Source: a bacterium
Lineage (GTDB): Bacteria > Actinomycetota > Thermoleophilia > Solirubrobacterales > Solirubrobacteraceae
Assembly (NCBI GenBank): GCA_021323635.1
Contig: JAJPKQ010000012.1
Location: 34,277 to 98,276 of the forward strand
Direction: 5' to 3'
Length of the DNA: 64,000 nucleotides
In this document: positions 48,904 to 58,260 of the stretch, one piece after another
Layout: each line of letters opens with the position of its first letter
Numbering within the stretch: position 1 is the first letter of the stretch
Translations under genes and position numbers: made by a program
Notes under the pieces: generated by a model
What the model was told of the DNA's origin: nothing
The model's input: only the letters and a program-made list of their open reading frames with translations
The model's database searches: none

Positions 48904-50459
48904 GCCGTCGCGCTTGCCACCGCGGGCTCGTGATGGCCGGCCGCGGCCACGAAGTCGCGACGACGCACGAGCAGGAGCGCGGCCACCGCCCCGGCGAGCG
49001 CAAGCCCCGCGGCGATCCAGAAGATGGTGTCGAGCGCGCCTGTGAAGCTGCTGCGGTAGGCGTGCAGGAGCAGCCCGCGCGTTCCTGCGGGAAGCCTTCC
49101 GGCAGCGCCTGCGACCTGGCCTGATACCAACAGGCTTGAGAGCGAGCCGTGCAGCGCGCTCTGCGTCGCGTGCAGTGCATGGTGGACGGCAAGGAAAGAC
49201 TTGGTGCGGCTGAGCAGGTCGTGCTGGAAGATCGCTCCAAACCCGGCCACGCCGGTGGCGATGCCGACCTGGCGGAAGGTGGAGTTGATGCCGGATGCCA
49301 TGCCGCCGCGTGCCGGCGTCACGACGCCGATCGCGGTCGATGCCAGCGGCGGGTTGATCAGGCCCACGCCCACGCCCTGGAGCAGGAAGCCGGGGATCAG
49401 CGCCGTCCAGGGGGAGGAGGCGTCAAGCACGGTCATCGCGATCAGGCCGCCGCCGCAGAGGATCAGCCCACTACCGAGCAGCAGCCGCACGGGTACACGC
49501 ACGCTGAGCCGCCCGGCGAGCGGCGCGATCGCGAACATCGCAAGCGTGTTGGGGAGGAAGCGGATGCCCGCCTGCAGCGCCGAGTAGCCAAGCACGGTCT
49601 GCAGATAGAGCGTCAGGTAGAGGAAGAGGGCGAAGACCGCCGCCGAAAGGCAGAAGGCGACGAGGGAGGCGCCGAGGAAGGTGGGGAGGCGAAAGAGCGA
49701 GAGGTCAAGCATCGGCCGACGCTGCCGCAGCTCGGCCACGAGGAAGGCGCCGAGCAGCAGCGCGGCGCCGATCAGGCTGGCAAGGATCACGGTCGAGCCC
49801 CAGCCGCGTTCGTTGCCCTGCACCAGCGCGAAGACCAGCAGGAAGAGCGAGGCCGAGAAGGTGATCAGCCCCAGCCAGTCGGCGCCTGCAGCCTCCGGGT
49901 CGCGCGACTCCTCGACCTGGCGGGTTGCGCCGATCAGCGCTAGCACGCCAAGCGGCACATTGATGAAGAACACCCAGCGCCAGCCGATGCCGCTGGTGAC
50001 GATGCCGCCGAGCAGTGGGCCGATCGCAACCGCGATCCCGGTCACCGCGCCGAAGATGCCGAAGGCGACGCCACGCTCGCGCCCGTGGAAGGCATGCCCG
50101 AGCAGGGCGAGCGAGGTCGAGAACATCATTGCTCCGCCGACCCCCTGCGCGCCGCGCGCGAGGTTGAGCATCAGCGGGTCGACCGAGACCCCGCAGATCG
50201 CCGAGGAGGCGGTGAAGGTGACGAGGCCCGTCGCGAAGATCAGCCGGCGTCCGCGCAGGTCCGCGAGGGCCCCAGCCATCAAGAGGAAGGCAGCGAGCGT
50301 GAGCGAGTAGGCGTCGACCACCCACTGCAGGTCTTCAAAGCTTGCGTGCAGGTCGCGCTGGATCGAGGGCAGGGCGACGTTGACGACGGTGATGTCCAGC
50401 AGCAGCATGAAGAGCGCGACCGAGATCACCGCCAATGTCCACCATTTTCGCTCCATCAT
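48900..50459 (-). CDS. MFS drug exporter, DHA2 (14-helix) type
   Basis: A 519-aa multidrug transporter with about 14 membrane helices. Motif A-like GALADLRGRRLIF (about 67-79) and motif C-like GIAVAIGPLLGGIV (about 144-157) identify the EmrB/QacA group that exports drugs against protons. AAAGGAG precedes ATG 50459. First gene of an unusual operon MFS then two ABC halves. Confidence 0.93.
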
Positions 50460-50551
50460 GCTGCTCCTTTCCGGTTGTGCGCCCCCTGCACGGGGATCAG
50501 TCCACTCTAGGGAGCGCCGTCCGGCGTCCTGTCGCCTGCCACCGGTGAGAC

Positions 50552-51388
50552 TCACCCGGCAAGGGCGAGGTGGCGGTCCAGAAACGGGACGACGCGCTGC
50601 CACAGCGCCGCCGCAGGCTGTGGGCGATAGCTTGGCCTGTAGTCGGCGAAGAAGGCGTGGCCGGCGCCCTCGTAGATGTCGATCTGGGTCTCGTGGGGGC
50701 TGGCGGCGACGGCATCCCGCAGCCTTGCTGCAACCGCCGGCGAGGGGTTCTGATCCTCGGCGCCGAATGCAGCCATCAGCGGGCAGGAGAGCGCGCCGGC
50801 AAGCTCAAGCGGCGGTGTCGGACGCTCGCTGCTGACGCGCGCGCCCGGCGCGGCTTCGTCGATGAAGCCGCCCCAGCAGTCGACCGCGGCCTGCACCTCA
50901 GCGCGGGCGCAGGCAAAGAGCAGCGCGTAGCGGCCGCCCATGCAGAAGCCGATGCAGCCGACAGCGCCGCTTGCATCCGCACGGGCGCGCAGCAGCGCCG
51001 CGGCGGCGCTGAGGTCAGCAAGCGCGCGCTGATCCGGCATCGCGGCAAGGCGGGCGATCAGCTCGGCTGCGTTGTCGCGATCGGGCGGCCCACCTTCGCG
51101 CGTGAAGAGATCGGGGGCAAGCACGCTGTAGCCGAGATTCGCAAAGCGGTTTGCCACGTCGCGAATGTGCTCGCCCAGCCCGCCCGCCTCGTGGATCACG
51201 ATCAGCCCGGGGCGCCTGCCGGGCGCTCGGGGCTCGGCGAGATAGGCGCCGATCAGCTCGCCGTCGGCGCTGCGGTAGCGAAGCGCGCTTGCGCTCACCC
51301 GATCGGGGTCTGTGAGCGCGCCGGGCACGCCCTGCGGGCTTGCTGCCACGGCCAGCTCGCCATCGGCAATGCAGAAGGGGGCGCTCAC
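50552..51388 (-). CDS. Dienelactone hydrolase family protein
   Basis: A 278-aa alpha/beta hydrolase with Cys149 as nucleophile in GFCMGG, Glu67 in IHEAGG, acid near GAEDQNPS and His in GAGHAFFADY, the Cys-Asp-His plus Glu arrangement of dienelactone hydrolase. It would open lactone or ester substrates in aromatic breakdown. Start ATG overlaps the MerR stop by 4 nt. Confidence 0.92.
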   Translation of the reverse strand: MSAPFCIADGELAVAASPQGVPGALTDPDRVSASALRYRSADGELIGAYLAEPRAPGRRPGLIVIHEAGGLGEHIRDVANRFANLGYSVLAPDLFTREGGPPDRDNAAELIARLAAMPDQRALADLSAAAALLRARADASGAVGCIGFCMGGRYALLFACARAEVQAAVDCWGGFIDEAAPGARVSSERPTPPLELAGALSCPLMAAFGAEDQNPSPAVAARLRDAVAASPHETQIDIYEGAGHAFFADYRPSYRPQPAAALWQRVVPFLDRHLALAG

Positions 51389-51849
51389 GCGCGTCCTCCG
51401 GCGGCGGCCTTGCGCCGCTGTGCGGCACCCTGCTTTCCCTCGGCCAGCAGCGCACGGATGCGCTTTGCGCGCCCGCGCAGCTCGTCGCGCAGCCCGGATA
51501 GCTCGCGCACGCGGCGCTCCACGAGCGCAAGCTGGCGCTCGATGTGCACGAGGCTCTCCGCAAGCACCTCGCGACGACGCGCAGGGGAGAGGTCCTCGCG
51601 GTGGTATTCGGCCTTCAGCGCCGCCCGCGCCTCCTGGGCGCTGAGCAGCTCCTTGAGCTCCTCCAGTGAGACGCCGAGCAGCTGCCGTAGGCTCATGATC
51701 TCGCGCAGGCGCTCGACGTCGGAGGCGCCATAGAGCCGGTGAACGCCTGCGTGCCGCTCGGCTGCGGCCGGAAGCAGCCCGATCTCCTCGTAGTAGCGGA
51801 TCGTTCGCGGCGTCGTGCCGACCAGGCGCGCGAGGTCGCCGATGCGCAT
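51385..51849 (-). CDS. MerR-family regulator of the dienelactone-hydrolase gene
   Basis: A 154-aa regulator beginning MRIGDLARLVGTTPRTIRYY, the standard MerR HTH, then a dimer coiled coil (about 75-125). I prefer ATG 51849 because AGGGG lies 6 nt before it; an in-frame ATG at 51924 would sit right next to the -10 box. The spacer of its own promoter (TAGATT on the minus strand at 51929-51934) carries the palindrome at 51938-51953, as expected for MerR autoregulation. Confidence 0.85.
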   Translation of the reverse strand: MRIGDLARLVGTTPRTIRYYEEIGLLPAAAERHAGVHRLYGASDVERLREIMSLRQLLGVSLEELKELLSAQEARAALKAEYHREDLSPARRREVLAESLVHIERQLALVERRVRELSGLRDELRGRAKRIRALLAEGKQGAAQRRKAAAGGRA

Positions 51850-51937
51850 CGCCGTCCCCTCATCGGGCGCGGGCGCGCTCGCGTGCCTGCCGGAGCCCTT
51901 GCGGGCGTTAGCCTGTGATGCCATCCGCAATCTAAAC

Positions 51938-51953
51938 CTTACGTGAACGTAAG
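51938..51953. promoter_or_regulatory. MerR-type operator
   Basis: CTTACGTGAACGTAAG has two 7-bp arms with a 2-bp centre. It lies directly behind the MerR -10 box, in the spacer region. The TTACGTnnACGTAA core resembles sites of LiuR-like MerR regulators of branched-chain or aliphatic acid catabolism. Confidence 0.7.
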
Positions 51954-51993
51954 CTTGAGGCTAGCAGATGCGCCGCACTGCTAGAACGGTGCG

Positions 51994-52404
51994 ATGGAGC
52001 GCATTGAGAAGAGCGAGCAGGAGTGGCGCCTGGCGCTGACGCCGCAGCAGTACGCGATCCTGCGCGAGGCCGGCACCGAGCCGCCCTTCACGGGTGCCTA
52101 CACATACAACAAGGAGCGCGGCGCCTACCGCTGCGCGGGGTGCGGCGCCGAGCTCTTCTCCTCGCAGGCGAAGTTCGACTCCGGCAGCGGCTGGCCGAGC
52201 TTCAGCGAGCCGGAGATCGCCGAGGCGCTCGAGCTGCGCGAGGACCGCTCGCACAACATGGTCCGCACCGAGGTGCGCTGCCGGCGCTGCGGTGGTCACC
52301 TCGGCCACGTCTTCGACGATGGGCCCGCGCCGACGGGCAAGCGCTTCTGCATCAACTCGGCGGCCCTCTCCTTCTGCGCAGCGCAGGATCAAGGCGCAGA
52401 TTAG
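51994..52404 (+). CDS. msrB: Peptide-methionine (R)-S-oxide reductase
   Basis: A 136-aa enzyme that repairs the R form of methionine sulfoxide. Catalytic Cys119 is in [11 protein letters not shown]; zinc cysteines are Cys47, Cys50, Cys96 and Cys99; GSGWPSF is the substrate site. A TAGAAC box 6 nt upstream suggests leaderless initiation. Divergent from MerR. Confidence 0.95.
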   Translation: MERIEKSEQEWRLALTPQQYAILREAGTEPPFTGAYTYNKERGAYRCAGCGAELFSSQAKFDSGSGWPSFSEPEIAEALELREDRSHNMVRTEVRCRRCGGHLGHVFDDGPAPTGKRFCINSAALSFCAAQDQGAD

Positions 52405-52407
52405 GCG

Positions 52408-52728
52408 ATGGTGATGATCGACCAGCAGCGGCGGCTGCGCGAGCCGCTGCCGACGCCGCCGGCAGCGCGCCTGATGGTGAGCGCCGCAGCGCTGCTGGCC
52501 GTGATCGGGCTTGGCCTCGGGATCGCCCTTGAGGGCGGCGGCGGGCGCGCGGCGGGGGGCATGTGCGTGGCGGCGACCGTTGCCAGCACCACCGGCGGCG
52601 CCCAGGTGCACGCCTGTGGGGAGGGAGCCCGCAGCCTCTGCGCAGCGCCCGGCCAGCTCGCCGGCAACGAGGAGCTTGCCCGCTCCTGCCGGGCCGCCGG
52701 GCTGCCCTTCGGCGCTCCTCGCGGCTGA
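52408..52728 (+). CDS. Small single-pass membrane protein with extracytoplasmic cysteines
   Basis: A 106-aa protein starting 3 nt after msrB. A hydrophobic segment (about 22-42) is followed by an outside part of about 60 residues with four Cys (about 52, 69, 77 and 93) that could make two disulfides. No family recognised. Coupled to msrB, so possibly redox-related. Confidence 0.6.
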   Translation: MVMIDQQRRLREPLPTPPAARLMVSAAALLAVIGLGLGIALEGGGGRAAGGMCVAATVASTTGGAQVHACGEGARSLCAAPGQLAGNEELARSCRAAGLPFGAPRG

Positions 52729-52952
52729 GGCAAGGGGCGAGCGCCGGCGCTGCCTCAGCGGCCTGAAGCGAGCGCCGCGAGCGCGCTCTGGCCTATCCGG
52801 TTGTCGAAAGCGCCCGCCTGATCTTCGGATATCTGTCCCTGTGCGCGGCGACGCGCGCCCCCTTTGATTGCTGTAGGGCGCGTGTGGGCGCAGTGCGGCC
52901 TCCACGCGCTGTGTGTAACAGCCATTGCAAACTCAGAGAAAGATGGAGGCAG

Positions 52953-54470
52953 ATGTCAACGATGCTTGCCACAGCGGGCTGGCTCCCATATAACACCTGG
53001 TTGAACCCGGGCGACAACGCCTGGCAGCTCACGGCCGCGACCTTCGTGGGGTTGATGAGCGTGCCCGGCCTTGCCGTCCTCTACGGCGGCGTCATGCAGA
53101 AGCGCTGGTCGGTGAACAGCATGATGCTGACCTTCGTCGCGTTCGCGCTCACGCTGATCGTGTGGGTGCTGTTCGCCTTTGAAATGGGCTTCGGCCACGC
53201 GATCGAGACCGCCGGAAGCGGGATCTTCGGCAGGGGCAGCTTCCTGGGCACGATGCTCGGCGAACCGGCAAGCATCCTCGGGCACATCGGCGAGCAGCAC
53301 CAGGCGTCGATCCCCTCGATCACCACCGGGCCGTCCTTCCACTTCCCGACCTCGACGCTCGCCTACTTCCAGTTCGTGTTCGCCGCGATCACCCCGATCC
53401 TCGCGCTCGGCTCGGTGCTCGGGCGCGTGAACTTCAAGGCGTGGATGGTCTACGTCCCGATCTGGATCACGGTCGTCTACACCGTCAATGCCTTCCTGAT
53501 CTGGGGCGGCGGCTACTTTGCCGCCCACGGCGCGCTTGATTTCTCAGGCGGCTACGTCATCCACCTGGCGGCGGGTGTCTCGGGGTTTGTCTTTGCGGCG
53601 GTGATCGGACCGCGGCTGCAGCGCGACCGCGAGGTCGATGCGCCCAACAACCTGTTGATGGTCGCAACCGGCGCGGGGCTCCTGTGGCTGGGGTGGAACG
53701 GCTTCAACGGCGGGGACCCCTACTACGCAAGCCAGGACGCCGCAAGCGCGGTGCTGAACACCAACCTGGCGACCGCGGTGGCGATGATGGTCTGGATCGC
53801 GTGGGACTACATCTTCCGCGACAAGCCCTCGCTGATCGGCACCGTCAACGGCATGATCACGGGACTTGTGGCGATCACGCCGTCGGCTGGCTTCATCAAC
53901 GGCTACGGTGCGATCGCGGTCGGCGTCGTCGCCTCGACGGTCGTCTGGATGGCGATCCGCTACCTCTCGCGGGTGTCGATCTTCAGGCACGTCGACGACA
54001 CGCTGGGGGTGATCTACACGCACGGGATCGCCGGCCTGGTGGGGGGCCTGCTCGTGGGCCTCCTCGCCGATCCGGCGATCATCGAGTACATCGGCAAGGG
54101 CGGGGCGGAAAGCCTGCCGGGCTTCAAGAGCGTCCTCTACGGCGGCTCCGGCACGCTGTTGCTCCACCAGCTGGAGGCCGGCCTCTGGGTGATCGGATTC
54201 ACCGCCGTGGCGACCTTCCTGATCCTCAAGGTGATCGGGATCTTCATGCCCCTGCGCGTCTCCGACGAGGAGCTGCAGATCGGCGATCACGCGATCCACG
54301 GGCACGAGGTCTACCCGGCGGACATACCGACGCTCGGCGGCCCGCACACCCCGGGCTGGATCCCGGTGCCGGCGGCGGGCGGCGCGGCGGCCAGCGCAAG
54401 CGCGCTCTATGGCAGTGGCGCAGAGACGACGCTGATGCCAGGCGGCGGCGCCGCCGCCGGGGCGACCTAG
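52953..54470 (+). CDS. amt: Ammonium transporter
   Basis: A 505-aa Amt/MEP/Rh channel of 11-12 helices. Family segments NTWLNPGDNAWQL, VLYGGVMQKR, DFSGGYVIHLAAGVSGF and LLWLGWNGFNGGD (conserved pore region) are present. The C-terminal tail is longer and Gly/Ala-rich. GGAGGCAG precedes the ATG. No glnK gene follows, unlike many bacteria. Confidence 0.95.
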   Translation: MSTMLATAGWLPYNTWLNPGDNAWQLTAATFVGLMSVPGLAVLYGGVMQKRWSVNSMMLTFVAFALTLIVWVLFAFEMGFGHAIETAGSGIFGRGSFLGTMLGEPASILGHIGEQHQASIPSITTGPSFHFPTSTLAYFQFVFAAITPILALGSVLGRVNFKAWMVYVPIWITVVYTVNAFLIWGGGYFAAHGALDFSGGYVIHLAAGVSGFVFAAVIGPRLQRDREVDAPNNLLMVATGAGLLWLGWNGFNGGDPYYASQDAASAVLNTNLATAVAMMVWIAWDYIFRDKPSLIGTVNGMITGLVAITPSAGFINGYGAIAVGVVASTVVWMAIRYLSRVSIFRHVDDTLGVIYTHGIAGLVGGLLVGLLADPAIIEYIGKGGAESLPGFKSVLYGGSGTLLLHQLEAGLWVIGFTAVATFLILKVIGIFMPLRVSDEELQIGDHAIHGHEVYPADIPTLGGPHTPGWIPVPAAGGAAASASALYGSGAETTLMPGGGAAAGAT

Positions 54471-54478
54471 GCGGTGGC

Positions 54479-54512
54479 GCGCCGGCGGGGCCCGCGTGGG
54501 CCCCGCCGGCGC
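54479..54512 (+). terminator. Strong GC hairpin after amt
   Basis: Fifteen-bp perfect stem (54479-54493 with 54498-54512) and a GCGT loop, 9 nt after the amt stop. Intrinsic terminator, no long T-tract. Confidence 0.85.
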
Positions 54513-54573
54513 AGCCTTTCGCAGAGCGAGCGTGCCCGCTCGGTGGGAAGCGGCCGAGAAGCTGTGGCGCGTC

Positions 54574-55275
54574 TCAGGCTGCGCCTATCGGGCAGGTGAC
54601 CCCCGTGCCGCCAAGGCCGCAGTACCCGAGCGGGTTCTTTGCCAGGTACTGCTGGTGGTAGCCCTCCGCGGCAAAGAAGACGCCCGCGGGCAGCGCGTCG
54701 GGCGAGCAGCGCAGCGCGCGCACCTCGGTAGTGATCGTCCCGTGCCCGGCGCGGTGCAGCGCCTGTTGGTAGGCGGCAAGCGAGCTGCGCGCCTGCTCGA
54801 GCTGCTGATCGCCGAGGGCGACGATCAGCGAGCGGTACTGGCTGCCGACGTCGTTTCCCTGGCGCATGCCCTGCGTCGGGTCATGGCCCTGCCAAAAGAT
54901 CCGCAGCAGCTCTTGGTAGGAGGTGGCCGGGGCGCCGCTCGTCGCGACATTGCTGCGGCTGCGAAAGGCGACCAGCACCACCTCCGCATGCGCGGTGGCG
55001 CCGCTGCAGACTTCCTCGTAGGTGGGGTTAGGGGTGTGGCCGCCGGCGTAGCCGACCGCGGTCGCATGGACGCCGGGCGTCTGCCAGAAGAGGCGCTCCG
55101 CGCCCCAGAAGCAGCCCATGCCGAAGATCGCAAGCTCTACGCCGGGCGGGAATGGGGGCAGGATCGAGGTGCCGAGCACCGCGTGGGGCGCGGGCGCCCC
55201 CAGCGCCTCGCTGCGCCCCGGCAGCGCCCGCTCGGGCTCGATCAGAGCGCTCTTGCGGCTGCGCGTTGGGAACAC
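54574..55275 (-). CDS. msrA: Peptide-methionine (S)-S-oxide reductase
   Basis: A 233-aa enzyme repairing the S form of methionine sulfoxide. Catalytic Cys55 in GMGCFWGAE; resolving cysteines near the end in [12 protein letters not shown]. About 40 extra N-terminal residues. GTG start with a TACGCT box 6 nt upstream on the minus strand. Together with msrB, 2 kb away, it covers both epimers. Confidence 0.94.
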   Translation of the reverse strand: MFPTRSRKSALIEPERALPGRSEALGAPAPHAVLGTSILPPFPPGVELAIFGMGCFWGAERLFWQTPGVHATAVGYAGGHTPNPTYEEVCSGATAHAEVVLVAFRSRSNVATSGAPATSYQELLRIFWQGHDPTQGMRQGNDVGSQYRSLIVALGDQQLEQARSSLAAYQQALHRAGHGTITTEVRALRCSPDALPAGVFFAAEGYHQQYLAKNPLGYCGLGGTGVTCPIGAA

Positions 55276-55312
55276 GCTTCAAGCGTAGCCGCGTGAGCCT
55301 ATGCTCATAGCC

Positions 55313-56404
55313 GTGGAAGGCGAAGACGCGCACCCGGCCGGCAGCGGCGTGGCAGCGGGCTCTGAAGCCCAGCGCCCCCGTCGGCCTCCCTCCAGCGCGC
55401 TCCGGCGCGCGCGCGAGATAGCGATCGGCGTTGATCTGGGAGGCACGAAGATCGAGACCGTTGCCGTTCGCGCACCCTCGGCGGAGGTGATTGCGCAGGC
55501 GCGGGGCGCGACTCCCGCAGAGGGCGGCCCCCAGAGCGTGGTTGCTGCGATCGTCGATGCGGTCGCCGATGTCGGCGCCGCCGCGGGGGCGGCGGATCAC
55601 AATCTCCTGGGCGTCGGCGTCGGCGTTCCCGGCCAAGTCGATTCAAAGCTGGGCATCGTCAAGGGGGGCTCTAACGTGAGTGGCTTCGGCAAGCCGCTTG
55701 AGCTTGCGCGCCTGCTGGAGGGCGCAATCGCGCCGCGGCTCGGGTCTGCGGTGGCGCTGCGGGTTGAAAACGACGTCCGCGCAGCGGTGCTTGGAGAGCT
55801 GCGCCTGGGGACGGCGGGAGCGTTTCAGAGCCTGCTTGCGATCTGGCTTGGCACCGGTGTGGGCGGTGCTGTCGTTTGCGCAGGTGCGCTGCACGTCGGC
55901 GCGGGCGGCGCCGGTGAGATCGGCCACTTGGTCGTCAAGCCGGGCGGCCGGCGCTGCACGTGCGGGCGCCGTGGCTGCCTGGAGGCCTACATCGGCCGCG
56001 CCTGCATGGAAGCGACGGCGCGCAAGCGCCTGGCGGCGGGGGAGCAGAGCGCGCTCTTTGAGCTGATGCGCGAGCGCGGGCGCGATCGCCTCACCGCGGG
56101 CATCTGGCAACGCGCCTACAAGCGTCACGATCAGCTTGCGCGCAGCCTGCTGCGCGGCGGCGGGCGGGCACTTGGCGTCGCGATGGCATCCGCCCAGAAC
56201 CTGCTCGACTGCGAGGCGATCCTGATCGGCGGCGGGCTCGGCGAGAAGCTGCCCGCCGGGGTGCTCGAGCGCGCACGCAAGGAGATGGGCAGGCACCTGC
56301 TCGCGCCTGAGCGCGCCCCGCTGCTCGTGCGCACCGCCCTCGGCGACCTCGGCGGAGCGATCGGCGCAGCCCTGTTGGCGGTGCCGGCGCCGAGCGTCGC
56401 CTAG
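55313..56404 (+). CDS. ROK-family sugar kinase (glucokinase-like)
   Basis: A 363-aa kinase from this start. IGVDLGGTKIE near 38-48 binds ATP, and GEIGHLVV plus CTCGRRGCLE form the ROK zinc motif. Probably phosphorylates glucose or another hexose. I chose GTG 55313, 7 nt after a TATGCT box (55300-55305); the ATG at 55301 would overlap that box. The first 30 residues are Pro/Arg-rich and variable. Confidence 0.9.
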   Translation: MEGEDAHPAGSGVAAGSEAQRPRRPPSSALRRAREIAIGVDLGGTKIETVAVRAPSAEVIAQARGATPAEGGPQSVVAAIVDAVADVGAAAGAADHNLLGVGVGVPGQVDSKLGIVKGGSNVSGFGKPLELARLLEGAIAPRLGSAVALRVENDVRAAVLGELRLGTAGAFQSLLAIWLGTGVGGAVVCAGALHVGAGGAGEIGHLVVKPGGRRCTCGRRGCLEAYIGRACMEATARKRLAAGEQSALFELMRERGRDRLTAGIWQRAYKRHDQLARSLLRGGGRALGVAMASAQNLLDCEAILIGGGLGEKLPAGVLERARKEMGRHLLAPERAPLLVRTALGDLGGAIGAALLAVPAPSVA

Positions 56405-56796
56405 AAGGGAACCTCCTCATCGCCGATCGGCAGCCGCCCCTCATCTGCGGCCGTCTCTTTGGCGCCTGTCACGCGCTGGGCAGTCGGCGTGCTCGCGCTG
56501 ACGATCTCGAAGCTTGCAACCCCCTCGCCGCGCTCGATCTCTTCGAGGCGACCCTGCTGGCTCTCGAGATACTCGGAGAGCGCGCGCTCGAGCCCCTTGC
56601 CCTCCGCAAAGAGCTCGCAGAGCTCAGAGACGGGAACCTCCTCCTCGTCGATGCGCGCGGCGATCTCCTTCAGGCGCTCATAGCCCTGCTCGAAGGTGAT
56701 CGGCCGGGGATCCTGACCTGCTTTGACGCTTCTGCTCATCTTGACCGTCCTTTGCTCGCCCTGCGTGGGTGCTGATCGCTCCTGCTGAGAGCTCAT
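56401..56796 (-). CDS. xseB: Exodeoxyribonuclease VII small subunit
   Basis: A 131-aa subunit of ExoVII. The core TFEQGYERLKEIAARIDEEE (33-52) and LSELCELFAEG-like helix make the coiled-coil hairpin that binds XseA; a C-terminal extension of about 45 residues is unusual. ATG 56796 overlaps the xseA stop by 4 nt. A shorter start at an internal Met (about 56739) is possible. Confidence 0.9.
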   Translation of the reverse strand: MSSQQERSAPTQGEQRTVKMSRSVKAGQDPRPITFEQGYERLKEIAARIDEEEVPVSELCELFAEGKGLERALSEYLESQQGRLEEIERGEGVASFEIVSASTPTAQRVTGAKETAADEGRLPIGDEEVPF

Positions 56797-58235
56797 GTTT
56801 GCAGGTCGCCAGGCGCTCGGCCCTCGCCCTCGCCGCGCTGTCCCTCCTGCACATTGACTTTACGTACAGCCGCGCTCGCGCTGCCATCGCGAAACGTCAG
56901 GTCGATCTCCTCGCCGCGATGAAGCTCGCACGCGGAGCGCAGCGGTCGATCGGCGCGGTGCGCGAGCACCCAGCCGCGGCGGCGGAAGTCCTGGGCGCTG
57001 ATCAGCCGCGCCAGCGCGAGCGCCTCGCTACCGGAGCGCGCGAGCGCCCGGCGCGTGCGCACGGGCAGCGCCTGACCCCATTCGGCAAGCTCCTCGCCGG
57101 CAGCGCGCAGTCGCCGGCGCAGGTCACGCGAGGACTCGCGCAGCAGGCGCGCCAGCGCCTGCCCGTAGTCGCGCTCGTGGTCGGCAAGCTGACGACGGCA
57201 GGCGCGGGCAAGGCGCTCTCCCTCCCGGACGGTGGTCTCACGCAGGCGCGCCAGGTGCTCCTGTGCTGTGCGCAGGGGCGCTGCCGACTCACGCAGGAGC
57301 GCAAGGCGGTGCCCGAGCGCGGCGCCTGCCGCGACCTGGCGCCGCAGCGACTCCACGCGCTCTGCAAGCAGCGGTACCCGGCCGGCGGCGCTGCGCAGGC
57401 TGGCGCCCATGTGCGCGATCTCGCGCAGAATCTCCTCCCGCGCTGGGACCACAAGCTCCGCCGAGCGCGAGGGGGTGTAGGCGGCCCAGGCGACGTGGTT
57501 GCAGACCGGGTTGTTTTCGGTGTGGCCCACCGCGCAGACGACCGGCAGCGCGCTGGCGAAGATCGCGCGGGCAAGACGCTCGTCGTCAAAGCAGGCGAGA
57601 TCCGCCACCGAGCCGCCGCCGCGGGCGATGATCACGACATCAACGCGCGGGTGCTCCTGCAGACGCGCGAGGGCGTCGATCAGGGCAAGCGGAGCGGCCT
57701 TGCCCTGAACGAGCGAGGGGCAGGTGAGGATGTCCGCCGCCGGCCAGCGGTCACGCAGCGCGCGGATCACATCCGCGAGCGCGTCGGAGCCCGCTCCTGC
57801 GATCACGCCGACAGCGCGCGGGAAGCGGGGCAGGGCGCGCCGTCGCTCGGGGTCGCAGAGGCCCTCTGCGCGCAGGCGCGCGATCAGCTCTTCACGGCGG
57901 CGCAGCAGCTCGCCCTCGCCGGCAAGGCGCACCTGCGAGACGATCAGGTCGAGCTTTCCCGCCTGCGACCAGAGGTCAGGTCGATCCACCGCCACCACGA
58001 CGAGATCGCCCTCCTTTGGCTCGTGCTCGAGCGCAGCCACCTGGGAGCGAAAGACCTTGCATGGCAGAACCGCCTCGCCGTCGGTCAGCGAGAACCACAG
58101 CATCCCCGAGCTTGAGCGGCTGGGCCGCTGCACCTCGCCCTCCAGCGCAGCGGGGCCCACGGCGCGCAGTGCACGCCCGATCAGCGCAGCGTACTCGCTG
58201 ACCGAGAGCGTGCGCGTGCTGCTTGCCTGGGGCAT
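56793..58235 (-). CDS. xseA: Exodeoxyribonuclease VII large subunit
   Basis: A 480-aa nuclease subunit degrading single-stranded DNA into oligonucleotides. N-terminal OB fold (LEGEVQRPSRSSSGMLWFSL), catalytic core with IIARGGGSVADL and GHTENNPVCNHVAW, a long coiled coil (about 270-390), and a short C-terminal domain. The core His is in GHTE. ATG 58235 begins the OB fold without extra residues. Confidence 0.95.
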   Translation of the reverse strand: MPQASSTRTLSVSEYAALIGRALRAVGPAALEGEVQRPSRSSSGMLWFSLTDGEAVLPCKVFRSQVAALEHEPKEGDLVVVAVDRPDLWSQAGKLDLIVSQVRLAGEGELLRRREELIARLRAEGLCDPERRRALPRFPRAVGVIAGAGSDALADVIRALRDRWPAADILTCPSLVQGKAAPLALIDALARLQEHPRVDVVIIARGGGSVADLACFDDERLARAIFASALPVVCAVGHTENNPVCNHVAWAAYTPSRSAELVVPAREEILREIAHMGASLRSAAGRVPLLAERVESLRRQVAAGAALGHRLALLRESAAPLRTAQEHLARLRETTVREGERLARACRRQLADHERDYGQALARLLRESSRDLRRRLRAAGEELAEWGQALPVRTRRALARSGSEALALARLISAQDFRRRGWVLAHRADRPLRSACELHRGEEIDLTFRDGSASAAVRKVNVQEGQRGEGEGRAPGDLQT

Positions 58236-58260
58236 CGACGTAGGTCTAGCAGCGGCGCGC

